From positions 1-64,000 of the forward strand of contig NZ_JANUGY010000006.1 of assembly GCF_024756235.1 (NCBI RefSeq): DNA of 64,000 bases, written 5' to 3'. Of this stretch, positions 26,577 through 35,027 are shown piece by piece. This stretch comes from Massilia kyonggiensis. GTDB taxonomy: Bacteria; Pseudomonadota; Gammaproteobacteria; Burkholderiales; Burkholderiaceae_D. Under the pieces are notes generated by a model. That model had not been told where the DNA came from. It saw only the letters and a list, made by a program, of their open reading frames with translations, and ran no database searches. The stretch's first letter is position 1. Every line of letters starts with the position of its first letter. The position numbers and the translations under genes were made by a program.

Positions 26577-28817
26577 TTACTTGCGCAAGCGGCCGCGCAC
26601 GTCCAGCGTGGACGCCGGCAGGTCGACCGTCACGCTCGTCGCGTTCTTGCCGGCGCCGTCTTCGGCCAGCACCAGCTTGTACTTGCCCTTGGCGATGCGC
26701 CAGGTCTTGCTTTTCTCGTCGAACATGCCGAGGATGCGCGGCTCGACGACGACGTCGACTTCCTTCGACTCGCCCGGCTGCAGCGCGACCTTGTCCCAGC
26801 CGGCCAGGCGCTTCGGCGCTTCCCACTTGGCGGCCAGCGGCGACACGTACACCTGCGGCACGTCCTTGCCGGCGACGTTGCCCGTGTTCGTGACCTTGAA
26901 GCGCACGTGCAGGCGGCCGTCCTTGACCTGGCTTGCGAGACCCGAGTACGAGAACGTCGTGTACGACAGGCCGTGGCCGAACGGGAACAGCGGGGTCAGG
27001 CCCTTCTGGTCGAACCATTTATAGCCGACGGCCGCGCCTTCCTTGTAGTCGACGGTGAAGCGCTGCTCCGGCTGTTTCGGATCGCCGTCCAGCTTCGGAC
27101 GCGGCAGCTGCTGCTCGGAGGCCGGGAACGTGGCCGGCAGGTGGCCGGACGGGTTCACGGCGCCGAACAGCACGCGCGCGATCGCTTCGCCGCCGCTCGT
27201 GCCTGGGTACCACGCTTCCAGCACGGCCGGGGTCTTCGCGACCCACGGCATGGCGACGGGACCACCCGTCTCCAGCACGACCACGGTGCGCGGATTCGCG
27301 CCGGCCACGTTGTCGATCAGGGTGTCCTGGTTGTCCGGCAGCGCCAGCGACGTCGCGTCGTTCGCCTCGCCGATCCACTGCGTCGCGAACACGAGCGCGA
27401 CGTCGGCCTGCGCGGCCACGCGCGCGGCGCGGGCCGGGTCGGTGCCGTCGTCGTACACGACCTTCGCATTCGGCGCCAGCGCCTGGATGTTACGCAGCGG
27501 CGACGACGGGTAGTACACGACCGGACCCGGCCACACCTTCGGCTCCAGGCCCGGCACGGCGTTGCCGCCGACCGGGTACACCTGCGAAGAGCCGCCGCCC
27601 GACAGCACGCCCACGTCGGCATGGCCGCCGATGACGGCGATGGTCTTCACGTCTTTCGACAGCGGCAGGACCTTGTTGTCGTTCTTCAGCAGGACGATGC
27701 CCTCTTCCGCGGTCGCGCGGCTGACGGCGCCGTTCTTCGCGAAGTCGATGTTGCCGCCCTGTTGGACCGGATTGTCGACGACGCCCTTGGCGAACATGGC
27801 GCGCACGATGCGCGTAGCCATGTCGTCCAGGCGGGCTTCCGACACGTAGCCGTTCTTGACCGCTTCTTCCAGCGCGCCGCCGAAGTACGGCGACTTGTCG
27901 AATTCCTGGCCCGACTGGCGGTCCAGGCCATTGTTCGCGGCCTGCACGGTGCTGTGCGTCGCGCCCCAGTCGGACATCACGTAGCCCTTGAAGCCCCAGT
28001 CCTTCTTGAGGACTTCGTTCAGCAGGTAGTCGTTTTCGCACGCATAGGTGCCGTACACGCGGTTGTACGAGCACATGACGGAACCGGCATCCGACTGCTC
28101 CAGCGCGAGCTGCATCGCGAGCAGGTCGGACATGCGCGATGCGGCCTTGTCGATGCGGACGTCGTGCTCGTTGCGGCCCGTCTCCTGGTCGTTCAGCGCG
28201 AAGTGCTTGACGGTCGAGATGACGTGGTTCGACTCGATGCCCTTGACGGCGTGGCCGACCATCGTGCCGGCCAGCAGCGGGTCTTCACCCGCGTATTCGA
28301 AGTTGCGGCCGTTGCGCGGATCGCGCATCAGGTTCACGCCGCCGGCCAGCATCACGTTGAAGCCGGACAGGCGCGCTTCCGAGCCGATCATCGCGCCGCC
28401 GGCATAGGCGATCTGCGGATCCCACGTCGACGCGGTGGCGATGCCCGACGGCAGCGCCGTGCGCTCGCGCGGCTTGGGGGTATTCTGGGTGGCGACACCG
28501 ATGCCGGCGTCCGTTTCCAGCAGGTCCGGCAGGCCGAGGCGCGGGTTACCCGGCACGAAGCCGGCCGAGAACGGTATCGCGCCGTCGATCGGCTTGGTGG
28601 TCTTGGGCGGGAACGCCGTGCCGAAATAGCCGAACACCCAGCGCAGTTTTTCTTCGCGGGTCATGGCCTTGACGGCGAGTTCGGCGCGCTTGTCGGCGCT
28701 CAGGGAACGGTCCAGCCACGGCTTCTGGGCCGGCGCGGCGGGTGCGTCGGCGGCGATGGTGGACAGGGGGAAGGCGGCAGCCAGGGCGGCAACGAGGGTC
28801 AGTTGATTCAGACGCAT
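26577..28817 (-). CDS. Secreted GH3 beta-glycosidase
   Basis: Protein of 746 residues with a signal peptide (1-22), the GH3 barrel with KHF (204-206) and the nucleophile Asp283 in VMSDWGATH, the second alpha/beta domain and a C-terminal fibronectin type III-like domain (about 640-740). GH3 enzymes release glucose, xylose or similar residues from oligosaccharide ends; with its neighbours it may act on glucomannan oligosaccharides. Second gene of the operon after the transporter. Confidence 0.92.
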   Translation of the reverse strand: MRLNQLTLVAALAAAFPLSTIAADAPAAPAQKPWLDRSLSADKRAELAVKAMTREEKLRWVFGYFGTAFPPKTTKPIDGAIPFSAGFVPGNPRLGLPDLLETDAGIGVATQNTPKPRERTALPSGIATASTWDPQIAYAGGAMIGSEARLSGFNVMLAGGVNLMRDPRNGRNFEYAGEDPLLAGTMVGHAVKGIESNHVISTVKHFALNDQETGRNEHDVRIDKAASRMSDLLAMQLALEQSDAGSVMCSYNRVYGTYACENDYLLNEVLKKDWGFKGYVMSDWGATHSTVQAANNGLDRQSGQEFDKSPYFGGALEEAVKNGYVSEARLDDMATRIVRAMFAKGVVDNPVQQGGNIDFAKNGAVSRATAEEGIVLLKNDNKVLPLSKDVKTIAVIGGHADVGVLSGGGSSQVYPVGGNAVPGLEPKVWPGPVVYYPSSPLRNIQALAPNAKVVYDDGTDPARAARVAAQADVALVFATQWIGEANDATSLALPDNQDTLIDNVAGANPRTVVVLETGGPVAMPWVAKTPAVLEAWYPGTSGGEAIARVLFGAVNPSGHLPATFPASEQQLPRPKLDGDPKQPEQRFTVDYKEGAAVGYKWFDQKGLTPLFPFGHGLSYTTFSYSGLASQVKDGRLHVRFKVTNTGNVAGKDVPQVYVSPLAAKWEAPKRLAGWDKVALQPGESKEVDVVVEPRILGMFDEKSKTWRIAKGKYKLVLAEDGAGKNATSVTVDLPASTLDVRGRLRK

Positions 28818-28868
28818 GGGACGAGGCTCTCTTAGGGATACGGATCGTTATAGGTATGCGAAGCAATA

Positions 28869-28892
28869 CCGCCGCGTGAAACCACGCGGCGG
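28869..28892. promoter_or_regulatory. Perfect intercistronic hairpin, transporter-GH3 gap
   Basis: Perfect 10-bp stem CCGCCGCGTG (28869-28878) with 28883-28892, loop AAAC, in the 94-base gap between the sugar transporter and GH3. Without a U-run, it may set the ratio of transporter to enzyme mRNA. Confidence 0.6.
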
Positions 28893-28911
28893 CAATTCGG
28901 GATCAAGCAGG

Positions 28912-30180
28912 TCAGACGGCCTTGACGTCCACGTACATGCGGGCGTATTTCGCGCCGAAGTACAGGATGAAGGCGTAGCACGCGGCCGGGACCAGGAACG
29001 AGGTCTGCAGGCCGATCATGTCCGCGGCCTGGGCCTGGAGGACCGGGACGACGGCGCCGCCGGCGATCGCCATCACGAGCAGGCCCGAACCCTGGCTCGT
29101 CAGCGGGCCCAGTTCATGCACGGACATGCTGAAGATGGTCGGGAACATGATCGAGTTGAACAGGCCGACCAGCAGCACGGCCCACATCGCGAAGTGGCCG
29201 TGGCCGAAGGTGGTCGCCACCAGCAGGGCGATACATGCCGCCGCGTTGAACGCGAGGACCTTGCCCGGGCTGATCGTGCGCATCACGGCCGAACCGATGA
29301 AACGGCCGACCATTGCGCCGCCCCAGTAGTACGCGACGTATTTCGCGCCCGTTTCGGCCGTGAAGCCGGCGATGCTCGGGTCGCCCATGTAGTTGATCAG
29401 GAAGCTGCCGATGCTCACCTCGGCGCCGACGTACAGGAAGATGGCGGTCACGCCCAGCATCAGGCGCTTCTGGCTGAAGATCGAACCCTTCGCAGGGCCG
29501 GCATCCTCGTCGCGGATGATCGGCAGGCGGATGACGGCGAACAGGATCGCCAGGACCGCCAGCGTGGCGGCCAGGCCCAGGTACGGACCCTGCACGGCCT
29601 GCGCCTGCGCGAGGCGCTCGGCGGCCGACATGCTGGCCGGATCGGCCGCTTCCGTCATGTGCGACAGGATCAGGATGCCGCCGACCGGAGGACCGACGAC
29701 GGTGCCCAGCGAGTTGAAGGCCTGGGTCAGGTTCAGGCGGCTCGACGCCGTGGCAGGTGCGCCCAGCGCGGTGACGTACGGGTTCGCGGCGACCTGCAGG
29801 ATCGTGATGCCGGCGGCCAGCACGAACAGGGCGAACAGGAACAGCGCGTACACGCTGGTGGCGGCCGGGTAGAACAGCGCGGCACCGACGGCGCACACGG
29901 CCAGGCCGGTGACGGCGCCGGCCTTATAACCGATGCGGCGGATCAGGGCGCCGGCCGGGACCGACAGCAGGAAGTAACCGCTGAAGAAGGCCAGGTTCAC
30001 CATCATCGCCTGTACGTACGTCAGGTTGTAGACCGATTTCAGGTGCGGGATCAGGATGTCGTTCAGCGACGTCAGCAGGCCCCACATGAAAAACAGTGCG
30101 GTGACGACGGACAGCGGAAAGGTGTAACTGGGCTGGGCCCGGTTGGCAGGCGCGACGGCAGCCTGTGATGCGCGTTCCAT
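28912..30180 (-). CDS. GluP/FucP-type sugar MFS transporter
   Basis: Protein of 422 residues with about 12 hydrophobic helices. FMWGLLTSLNDILIPHLK near residue 31 and LQVAANPYVTALG in the middle mark the FucP/GluP branch of the major facilitator superfamily, proton-coupled importers of fucose, glucose, galactose or mannose across the inner membrane. First gene of the mannan operon, directly behind the operator region. Mannose or galactose is the likely cargo, inferred from neighbours. Confidence 0.9.
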   Translation of the reverse strand: MERASQAAVAPANRAQPSYTFPLSVVTALFFMWGLLTSLNDILIPHLKSVYNLTYVQAMMVNLAFFSGYFLLSVPAGALIRRIGYKAGAVTGLAVCAVGAALFYPAATSVYALFLFALFVLAAGITILQVAANPYVTALGAPATASSRLNLTQAFNSLGTVVGPPVGGILILSHMTEAADPASMSAAERLAQAQAVQGPYLGLAATLAVLAILFAVIRLPIIRDEDAGPAKGSIFSQKRLMLGVTAIFLYVGAEVSIGSFLINYMGDPSIAGFTAETGAKYVAYYWGGAMVGRFIGSAVMRTISPGKVLAFNAAACIALLVATTFGHGHFAMWAVLLVGLFNSIMFPTIFSMSVHELGPLTSQGSGLLVMAIAGGAVVPVLQAQAADMIGLQTSFLVPAACYAFILYFGAKYARMYVDVKAV

Positions 30181-30198
30181 GGATAAGTCTCCTTGAGA

Positions 30199-30212
30199 TG
30201 TTACCGCTAACA
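30199..30212. promoter_or_regulatory. LacI-type palindromic operator before the transporter
   Basis: TGTTACCGCTAACA, a palindrome with arms TGTTA/TAACA, 19 bases before the transporter start codon. It differs at two positions from the xyl-box (TGGTAGCGCTAACA) known from Xanthomonas carbohydrate regulons bound by a LacI regulator. Probable operator of the adjacent LacI protein. Confidence 0.65.
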
Positions 30213-30290
30213 GGGTGGTAACTTTTATTGTGAAAAGATTCTGCAGAAGCAGGGTATCGGGGTCAAATGGGGTATGCGATCGACCGCGAA

Positions 30291-30312
30291 GTTTAGTCAG
30301 GTGCCACTAAAC
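30291..30312. promoter_or_regulatory. Spaced dyad GTTTAGT-N8-ACTAAAC, site 1
   Basis: Perfect 7-base inverted repeat with an 8-base spacer in the divergent control region. The same arms recur 80 bases on at 30371-30391. Unlike the compact palindrome at 30199, this spaced form is not typical of LacI proteins, so a second regulator is possible. Confidence 0.6.
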
Positions 30313-30370
30313 ACGGCCTCCCCTCTTATGAAATCGGTTTCTTACATGAGAATATACCGGGCAAACAGCT

Positions 30371-30391
30371 GTTTAGTAAAGCCGACTAAAC
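30371..30391. promoter_or_regulatory. Spaced dyad GTTTAGT-N7-ACTAAAC, site 2
   Basis: Second perfect copy of the dyad with a 7-base spacer, 45 bases before the LacI start codon. Two copies about eight helical turns apart suggest looping or cooperative binding. Confidence 0.6.
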
Positions 30392-30435
30392 TTCCCTGTA
30401 AATGCACTTTCGCGTTTGACCAAGGGAATTTTCAT

Positions 30436-31542
30436 ATGCAAGACTCCATTCAAATCAGCGGCGCCCAAGGCGCGCGCAGCAACGATATCGGAGACAACGT
30501 GAATCCCGTCACCTCACGCCCCCAGGCGAGCGACAGCCCCGCACCAGTCACGATCCGCGACCTGGCCAAGTACGCCGGCGTCTCGGCCGGCACGATCTCG
30601 CGCGCCCTGAAAAACGAGCCCGGCCTCACGGAAAGCACGCGCCAGATGGTGTTGTCGGCAGCCCACGAACTGGGCTACGACTTCTGTAAACTGCGCCGCA
30701 AGCGCATCCGCCGCCTCACCTTTTTGTTGCATCGACAACACAATACGGCCGCCAGCAGCCCGTTCTACTCGCCCGTGCTGCACGGCGCCGAGGAAGCCTG
30801 CCGCAAACAGGGCATCGTGCTGTCGTTCATGGCGGTCGGCCCGGCCGACGGCGTGACGGAGCAGCTGCGCATGCACGCACCGGACGCCATCGTGTGCGCC
30901 GGCTTCTTCGAACCCGAACTCTTGAACGCGCTGCGCGCCAGCGGCAAGCCCCTCGTCCTCATCGACATGAAGCTGCGCGGCTACAGCTCGGTCAACCCGG
31001 ACAACCACATGGGCGGCTATCTCGCCACCCGGCACCTGATCTCGCTGGGCCGCGAGCGCATCGGCATGATCTCCGGCTCGCTCGGCCACTACAGCATCCG
31101 CGAGCGCAACCGCGGCTACCGACAGGCCCTGTACGAGGCCGGCATGCTGGCCGATCCGCGCCTGGAGATCTGCCTGCCGGACGGCGTCGATCTCGAGACG
31201 GGCGCGTACGAGGCGATGCAGGCCCTGCTCGACCAGCCCCACCCGCCCGACGCCGTGTTCTGCTACAACGACGCCGCCGCCCTCGTCGCGATGCGCGCTT
31301 GCCTCGCGGCCGGGAAGACGGTGCCGCACGATGTCTCGATCGTCGGCTTCGACGACATCCCCGGCGCCGTGCTGGGCCACCGCCCGCTGACGACGCTGCG
31401 CATCAACAAGAAGGAGCTGGGCGCGCTGGGCGTCGAGCTGCTGCTGCGCGGTCCGCAGGATCCGCCGCTGGAACAGGTGGCGCCCGTGGAACTCGTCGTC
31501 CGCGCCAGTACCGTGTGCGAAGACTTCCGCATCCGTAAGTAA
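30436..31542 (+). CDS. LacI-family regulator of the mannan locus
   Basis: Protein of 368 residues. The helix-turn-helix (TIRDLAKYAGVSAGTISRAL) starts only at about residue 38, after a polar extension that LacI proteins usually lack. The ligand-binding domain follows (about 95-360, with FCYNDAAALVAM and SIVGFDDIPGA). ATG 30436 has AGGGAA eight bases upstream. It heads a three-gene unit with the epimerase and fructokinase, and faces the GH operon across the operator region, so it likely controls both in response to a mannan-derived sugar. Confidence 0.9.
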   Translation: MQDSIQISGAQGARSNDIGDNVNPVTSRPQASDSPAPVTIRDLAKYAGVSAGTISRALKNEPGLTESTRQMVLSAAHELGYDFCKLRRKRIRRLTFLLHRQHNTAASSPFYSPVLHGAEEACRKQGIVLSFMAVGPADGVTEQLRMHAPDAIVCAGFFEPELLNALRASGKPLVLIDMKLRGYSSVNPDNHMGGYLATRHLISLGRERIGMISGSLGHYSIRERNRGYRQALYEAGMLADPRLEICLPDGVDLETGAYEAMQALLDQPHPPDAVFCYNDAAALVAMRACLAAGKTVPHDVSIVGFDDIPGAVLGHRPLTTLRINKKELGALGVELLLRGPQDPPLEQVAPVELVVRASTVCEDFRIRK

Positions 31543-31569
31543 GTCATTCTTCATCCACCAACACCAACC

Positions 31570-32781
31570 ATGCTTCCCGATTTCCATTCCCGCTCGACGC
31601 TGCTGCAGCACATCCGCCATACCCGCCAGTTCTACGACCCGCGCTGCGTCGACCCGAGCGGCGGCTTCTATCACTTCTACAAGGACGACGGCGCGATCTA
31701 CGACGCGCGCACGCGCCACCTGGTGAGCAGCACCCGCTTCGTTTTCAATTTTTCGATGGCGTGGCGCCAGTTCCAGGAACCGGCCGACCGCGAACGCGTG
31801 CTGCACGGCCTGCGCTTCCTGCGCGACGCGCACCGCAATCCGGAGACGGGCGGCTATGCGTGGACGCTGGACTGGAACGACGGACAGAAGAAAGTCACGG
31901 ACGACACGAACCACTGCTACGGCCTCGCCTTCGTGCTGCTCGCGTACGCCCACGCCATCATGGCCGGCGTCGACGAAGCGCGTGCCTGGCTGGACGAGAC
32001 CTACGACCTGATGGAGCGCCGCTTCTGGGAACCGGCGCACGGCCTGTACGCGGACGAAGCGAGCGGCGACTGGTCGACCTTGTTCCCGTACCGCGGCCAG
32101 AACGCCAACATGCATGCGTGCGAAGCCATGCTGGCCGCGTTCGACGCGACGGGCGACACCAAGTACCTGTGGCGCGCCGAGACGCTCGCGCACAACATCA
32201 CCGTGCGCCAGGCCGCCCTGTACGGCAACCTGGTCTGGGAACACTACAACAGCGACTGGTCCGTCGACCCGGACTACAACCGCGACGACAAGACGAACAT
32301 CTTCCGCCCGTGGGGCTACCAGCCGGGCCACCTGACGGAATGGGCCAAGCTCCTGCTGATCATGGAGCGCCATAAAGATCAGATGGCCGGCCCGTCCGAC
32401 TGGCTGCTGCCGCGCGCGCGCCAGCTGTTCGACGCGGCGCTGACCAAGGCGTGGGATGCGCAGCACGGCGGCATCTATTACGGCTTCGGTCCGGAAAACG
32501 AAATCTGCGACGCCGACAAATACTTCTGGGTGCAGGCCGAAAGCCTCGCCGCCGCCGCCCTCCTCGGCGCGCGCACGGGAGATAAAGCGTACTGGGACTG
32601 GTATGACCGCATCTGGGCCTACAGCTGGGAACATTTCGTCGACCACGAGCACGGTGCCTGGTACCGCATCCTCGGCCCGAAGAACGAAAAGCTCACCGAC
32701 GAAAAGAGCCCCGCCGGCAAGGTCGACTATCACACGATGGGCGCCTGCTACGAAGTGCTGACCGTTCTCACCAAGGACTGA
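31570..32781 (+). CDS. AGE-family sugar isomerase, probable D-mannose isomerase
   Basis: Protein of 403 residues of the N-acylglucosamine 2-epimerase superfamily (alpha6/alpha6 barrel). Family histidines fit DTNHCYGLAF, GQNANMHACEA, WEHYNSDW and DYHTMGACYE. Close relatives include YihS-type mannose isomerases and cellobiose 2-epimerases. Position between the mannan regulator and a fructokinase (next start 2 bases after its stop) favours mannose to fructose isomerisation in the cytoplasm; substrate is inferred. It ends without a signal peptide or membrane segment. Confidence 0.83.
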   Translation: MLPDFHSRSTLLQHIRHTRQFYDPRCVDPSGGFYHFYKDDGAIYDARTRHLVSSTRFVFNFSMAWRQFQEPADRERVLHGLRFLRDAHRNPETGGYAWTLDWNDGQKKVTDDTNHCYGLAFVLLAYAHAIMAGVDEARAWLDETYDLMERRFWEPAHGLYADEASGDWSTLFPYRGQNANMHACEAMLAAFDATGDTKYLWRAETLAHNITVRQAALYGNLVWEHYNSDWSVDPDYNRDDKTNIFRPWGYQPGHLTEWAKLLLIMERHKDQMAGPSDWLLPRARQLFDAALTKAWDAQHGGIYYGFGPENEICDADKYFWVQAESLAAAALLGARTGDKAYWDWYDRIWAYSWEHFVDHEHGAWYRILGPKNEKLTDEKSPAGKVDYHTMGACYEVLTVLTKD

Positions 32782-32782
32782 C

Positions 32783-33703
32783 ATGGCGGACTTTCCCGTA
32801 TTCGTCGCCGCCGGCGAAGCCTTGACGGACATGATCGTCGACGATGCCGGCGCGACGCGCTGGCACAGCGTGACGGGCGGCTCGACGTGGAACGTGGCGC
32901 GCGCGATGGCCAAGCTGGGTGCGCCCAGCGCCTTCGCCGGCGCCGTCAGCCGCGACGTCTTCGGCGACCAGTTGTGGCGCGCCAGCCTCGACGCGGGCCT
33001 GGACGAACGCTTCCTGCAGCGCCTGGGCAAGTCGCCGCTGCTCGCGATCGTGCACCGGCTCGACCCGCCCAGCTATTTCTTCGTCGGCGACGACAGCGCC
33101 GACCTGCACTTCGACGCCGCGCAACTGCCGCAAGGCTGGATGGACGCCTGCCGCTGGGCGCACTTCGGCGGCATCAGCCTGGCGCGCCAGCCGCTGGCCG
33201 GCAAGCTGGTCGCCCTCGCCGAGACGCTGAAGGCGCGCGGCGTGCGCATCAGCTACGACCCGAACTTCCGCGCGCTGATGGACGAGAACTACGACCCGAC
33301 CCTGCGCCGCATGACGGCACTGGCCGACGTGATCAAAGTGTCGGAAGAAGACCTCGTGGGCCTGCTCCGTACGGACGACGCCGACGCCGCCTTCGCGACG
33401 CTGCGCGGCTGGAATCCGGACGCCACCTACCTGTACACGAAGGGCGCGGCCGGCGCCTCGCTGCATACGCCGGCGGGATCGTGGGAGATGGCGGCGCCGC
33501 GCATCACGCCCGTGGATACGGTCGGCGCGGGCGACGCCAGCATCGCCGCGCTGGCGTGGAGCATGCTGCATGCGCCGGAACGCGACGGCCTCGCCCACCT
33601 GCGCTTCGCCGTCGCGGCGGGCGCCGCGGCCTGCCTCGCGGCCGGCGCCACGCCGCCGTCGCTCGCGGCAATCGATACGCTGCTGGCCGGGCTGCACGCC
33701 TGA
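32783..33703 (+). CDS. PfkB-family fructokinase
   Basis: Protein of 306 residues with PfkB signatures: GGSTWNVARAMAKLG near the N terminus and DTVGAGDAS near 248, containing the catalytic aspartate and anion hole. It probably phosphorylates the fructose released by the upstream isomerase to fructose 6-phosphate. A related kinase (35028-35939) sits in the next operon. The stop directly abuts the stop of the convergent porin gene. Confidence 0.87.
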   Translation: MADFPVFVAAGEALTDMIVDDAGATRWHSVTGGSTWNVARAMAKLGAPSAFAGAVSRDVFGDQLWRASLDAGLDERFLQRLGKSPLLAIVHRLDPPSYFFVGDDSADLHFDAAQLPQGWMDACRWAHFGGISLARQPLAGKLVALAETLKARGVRISYDPNFRALMDENYDPTLRRMTALADVIKVSEEDLVGLLRTDDADAAFATLRGWNPDATYLYTKGAAGASLHTPAGSWEMAAPRITPVDTVGAGDASIAALAWSMLHAPERDGLAHLRFAVAAGAAACLAAGATPPSLAAIDTLLAGLHA

Positions 33704-34933
33704 TCACTTCCAGCAGTTTTCGTACGTGACGCCGACGGTGAACCCGGACAGCGTCGTGCCGTAGATGCCGTTCGCGGCCAGCGGATCGTTCGTCCGCGCG
33801 GCCGCGCGCGCGGCCTCGTTCCAGCGCGCGTGCGTGACGAACAGGCGCAGTTCCGGACGGTCGAAATAGCCGGGCTTCGACATCAGCGCGACGGCGCCCG
33901 TGACCTTGGTCAGCCGGCGCACGTCGCCGTTCCGTGGCGCCACGCGGTCGTGGCCGATATCCGCCAGCAGTTTCATGTTGTCGGACAGCGCGTACGACAT
34001 GCGGCCGCCCGCCGACGCCCACGTCCTCGCTTTCGCCGGATCGTGCGCGGTATCGCGCTGCCAGACGGCGACGAGCTCCCCACCGAAGCGGCGCGTCACT
34101 TGCGCATACCAGCTGTCGATGATGCGCAGCCGGTGCACGTCGTCGCCGCTCGTGATGTCGCCCGTCGCGCCATTGTCCGTGCCGGCGCCCGTGCCCCACT
34201 GGACCGCAAGGCGGTTGTCGCCCGCGCCGGCCAGGATCTTTTGCCGGTGCTGCACGGTCACCATCGAGCCGCCGTGGTGGCCGGGCGTACCGTCGCTGCG
34301 GATCAGCGCGAGCCCAAATTCCAGCGTACCGCCCCGATTCACGGGCACGCCGCGCAGCTGAAAATCGTGGCGGTTGGCCGTGTCGCCCACGCGCATGATC
34401 GGCATCGTCTGCTGGTCGTCGTGCAGGTAGGCATAGCTGAACTTCATGGGCCCGAGCGGCACGTCCTCGATGCCGACGCCCATGCCGGACGGATTCCAGT
34501 ACAGGAAGTCGTTGACGTTCGCGCCTTCGCGCTTGTAGTAGCGGCGTCCGATCCACAGCGCGGCGTCACCGAGGCCGCTCACGTGTTCGATGGCGAGCCA
34601 GGCTTGCGGCAGGCCGATCTTCCAGCCGCCCTGCGGCCGCCGTGCATTGTTCGACGCGGCCGCGTTGCCCAGGTTGAGCATCGCATAGGCCTTCACGTCC
34701 TCGCCGGCATCGCCCTGCACGAGGTGCTGGCCCAGCAGCATTTCGCCGTAGACGCCGCATTCATTACCGAGCCGGTACTTGGCGCCCGCGCCGGCCAGCG
34801 CGAAGCAGGTTTGTCCACCGCCTTCGGAATTCGCGGCCGCGTTGGCACGCAGGTAGTTCTGGACGTCCACGGCGGACGCGGGAAAGCAGAACGCGAGCGC
34901 GAGCAGCGCCGGCGCGATGGTTGGCATGCGCAT
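33704..34933 (-). CDS. LamB-type sugar porin
   Basis: Outer-membrane protein of 409 residues with a signal peptide (1-21) and a maltoporin-family start of the mature chain (the CFALAGAGAKYRLGNECGVY block equals the disulfide loop of LamB). It would form a trimeric sugar channel. It ends in Trp-Lys rather than the usual aromatic C terminus. ATG has AGGAGA upstream. Last gene of the ABC transporter operon, suggesting it lets the same sugar cross the outer membrane; ScrY-like sucrose porins are relatives. Confidence 0.85.
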   Translation of the reverse strand: MRMPTIAPALLALAFCFPASAVDVQNYLRANAAANSEGGGQTCFALAGAGAKYRLGNECGVYGEMLLGQHLVQGDAGEDVKAYAMLNLGNAAASNNARRPQGGWKIGLPQAWLAIEHVSGLGDAALWIGRRYYKREGANVNDFLYWNPSGMGVGIEDVPLGPMKFSYAYLHDDQQTMPIMRVGDTANRHDFQLRGVPVNRGGTLEFGLALIRSDGTPGHHGGSMVTVQHRQKILAGAGDNRLAVQWGTGAGTDNGATGDITSGDDVHRLRIIDSWYAQVTRRFGGELVAVWQRDTAHDPAKARTWASAGGRMSYALSDNMKLLADIGHDRVAPRNGDVRRLTKVTGAVALMSKPGYFDRPELRLFVTHARWNEAARAAARTNDPLAANGIYGTTLSGFTVGVTYENCWK

Positions 34934-34976
34934 GGTATCTCCTGATTGTTTTTATGGGCAAAGCGGATCCTGCCCG

Positions 34977-34998
34977 GCCGCGGCGTGGATGCCGCGGC
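34977..34998. promoter_or_regulatory. Intercistronic hairpin, kinase-porin gap
   Basis: GCCGCGGC (34977-34984) repeated as GCCGCGGC (34991-34998) with loop GTGGAT, an 8-bp stem in the 94-base gap between the kinase and porin genes. No U-run. Same design as the hairpins in the mannan operon. Confidence 0.55.
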
Positions 34999-35027
34999 AG
35001 GTCACTGGAACAGGATCGGATGACGGG

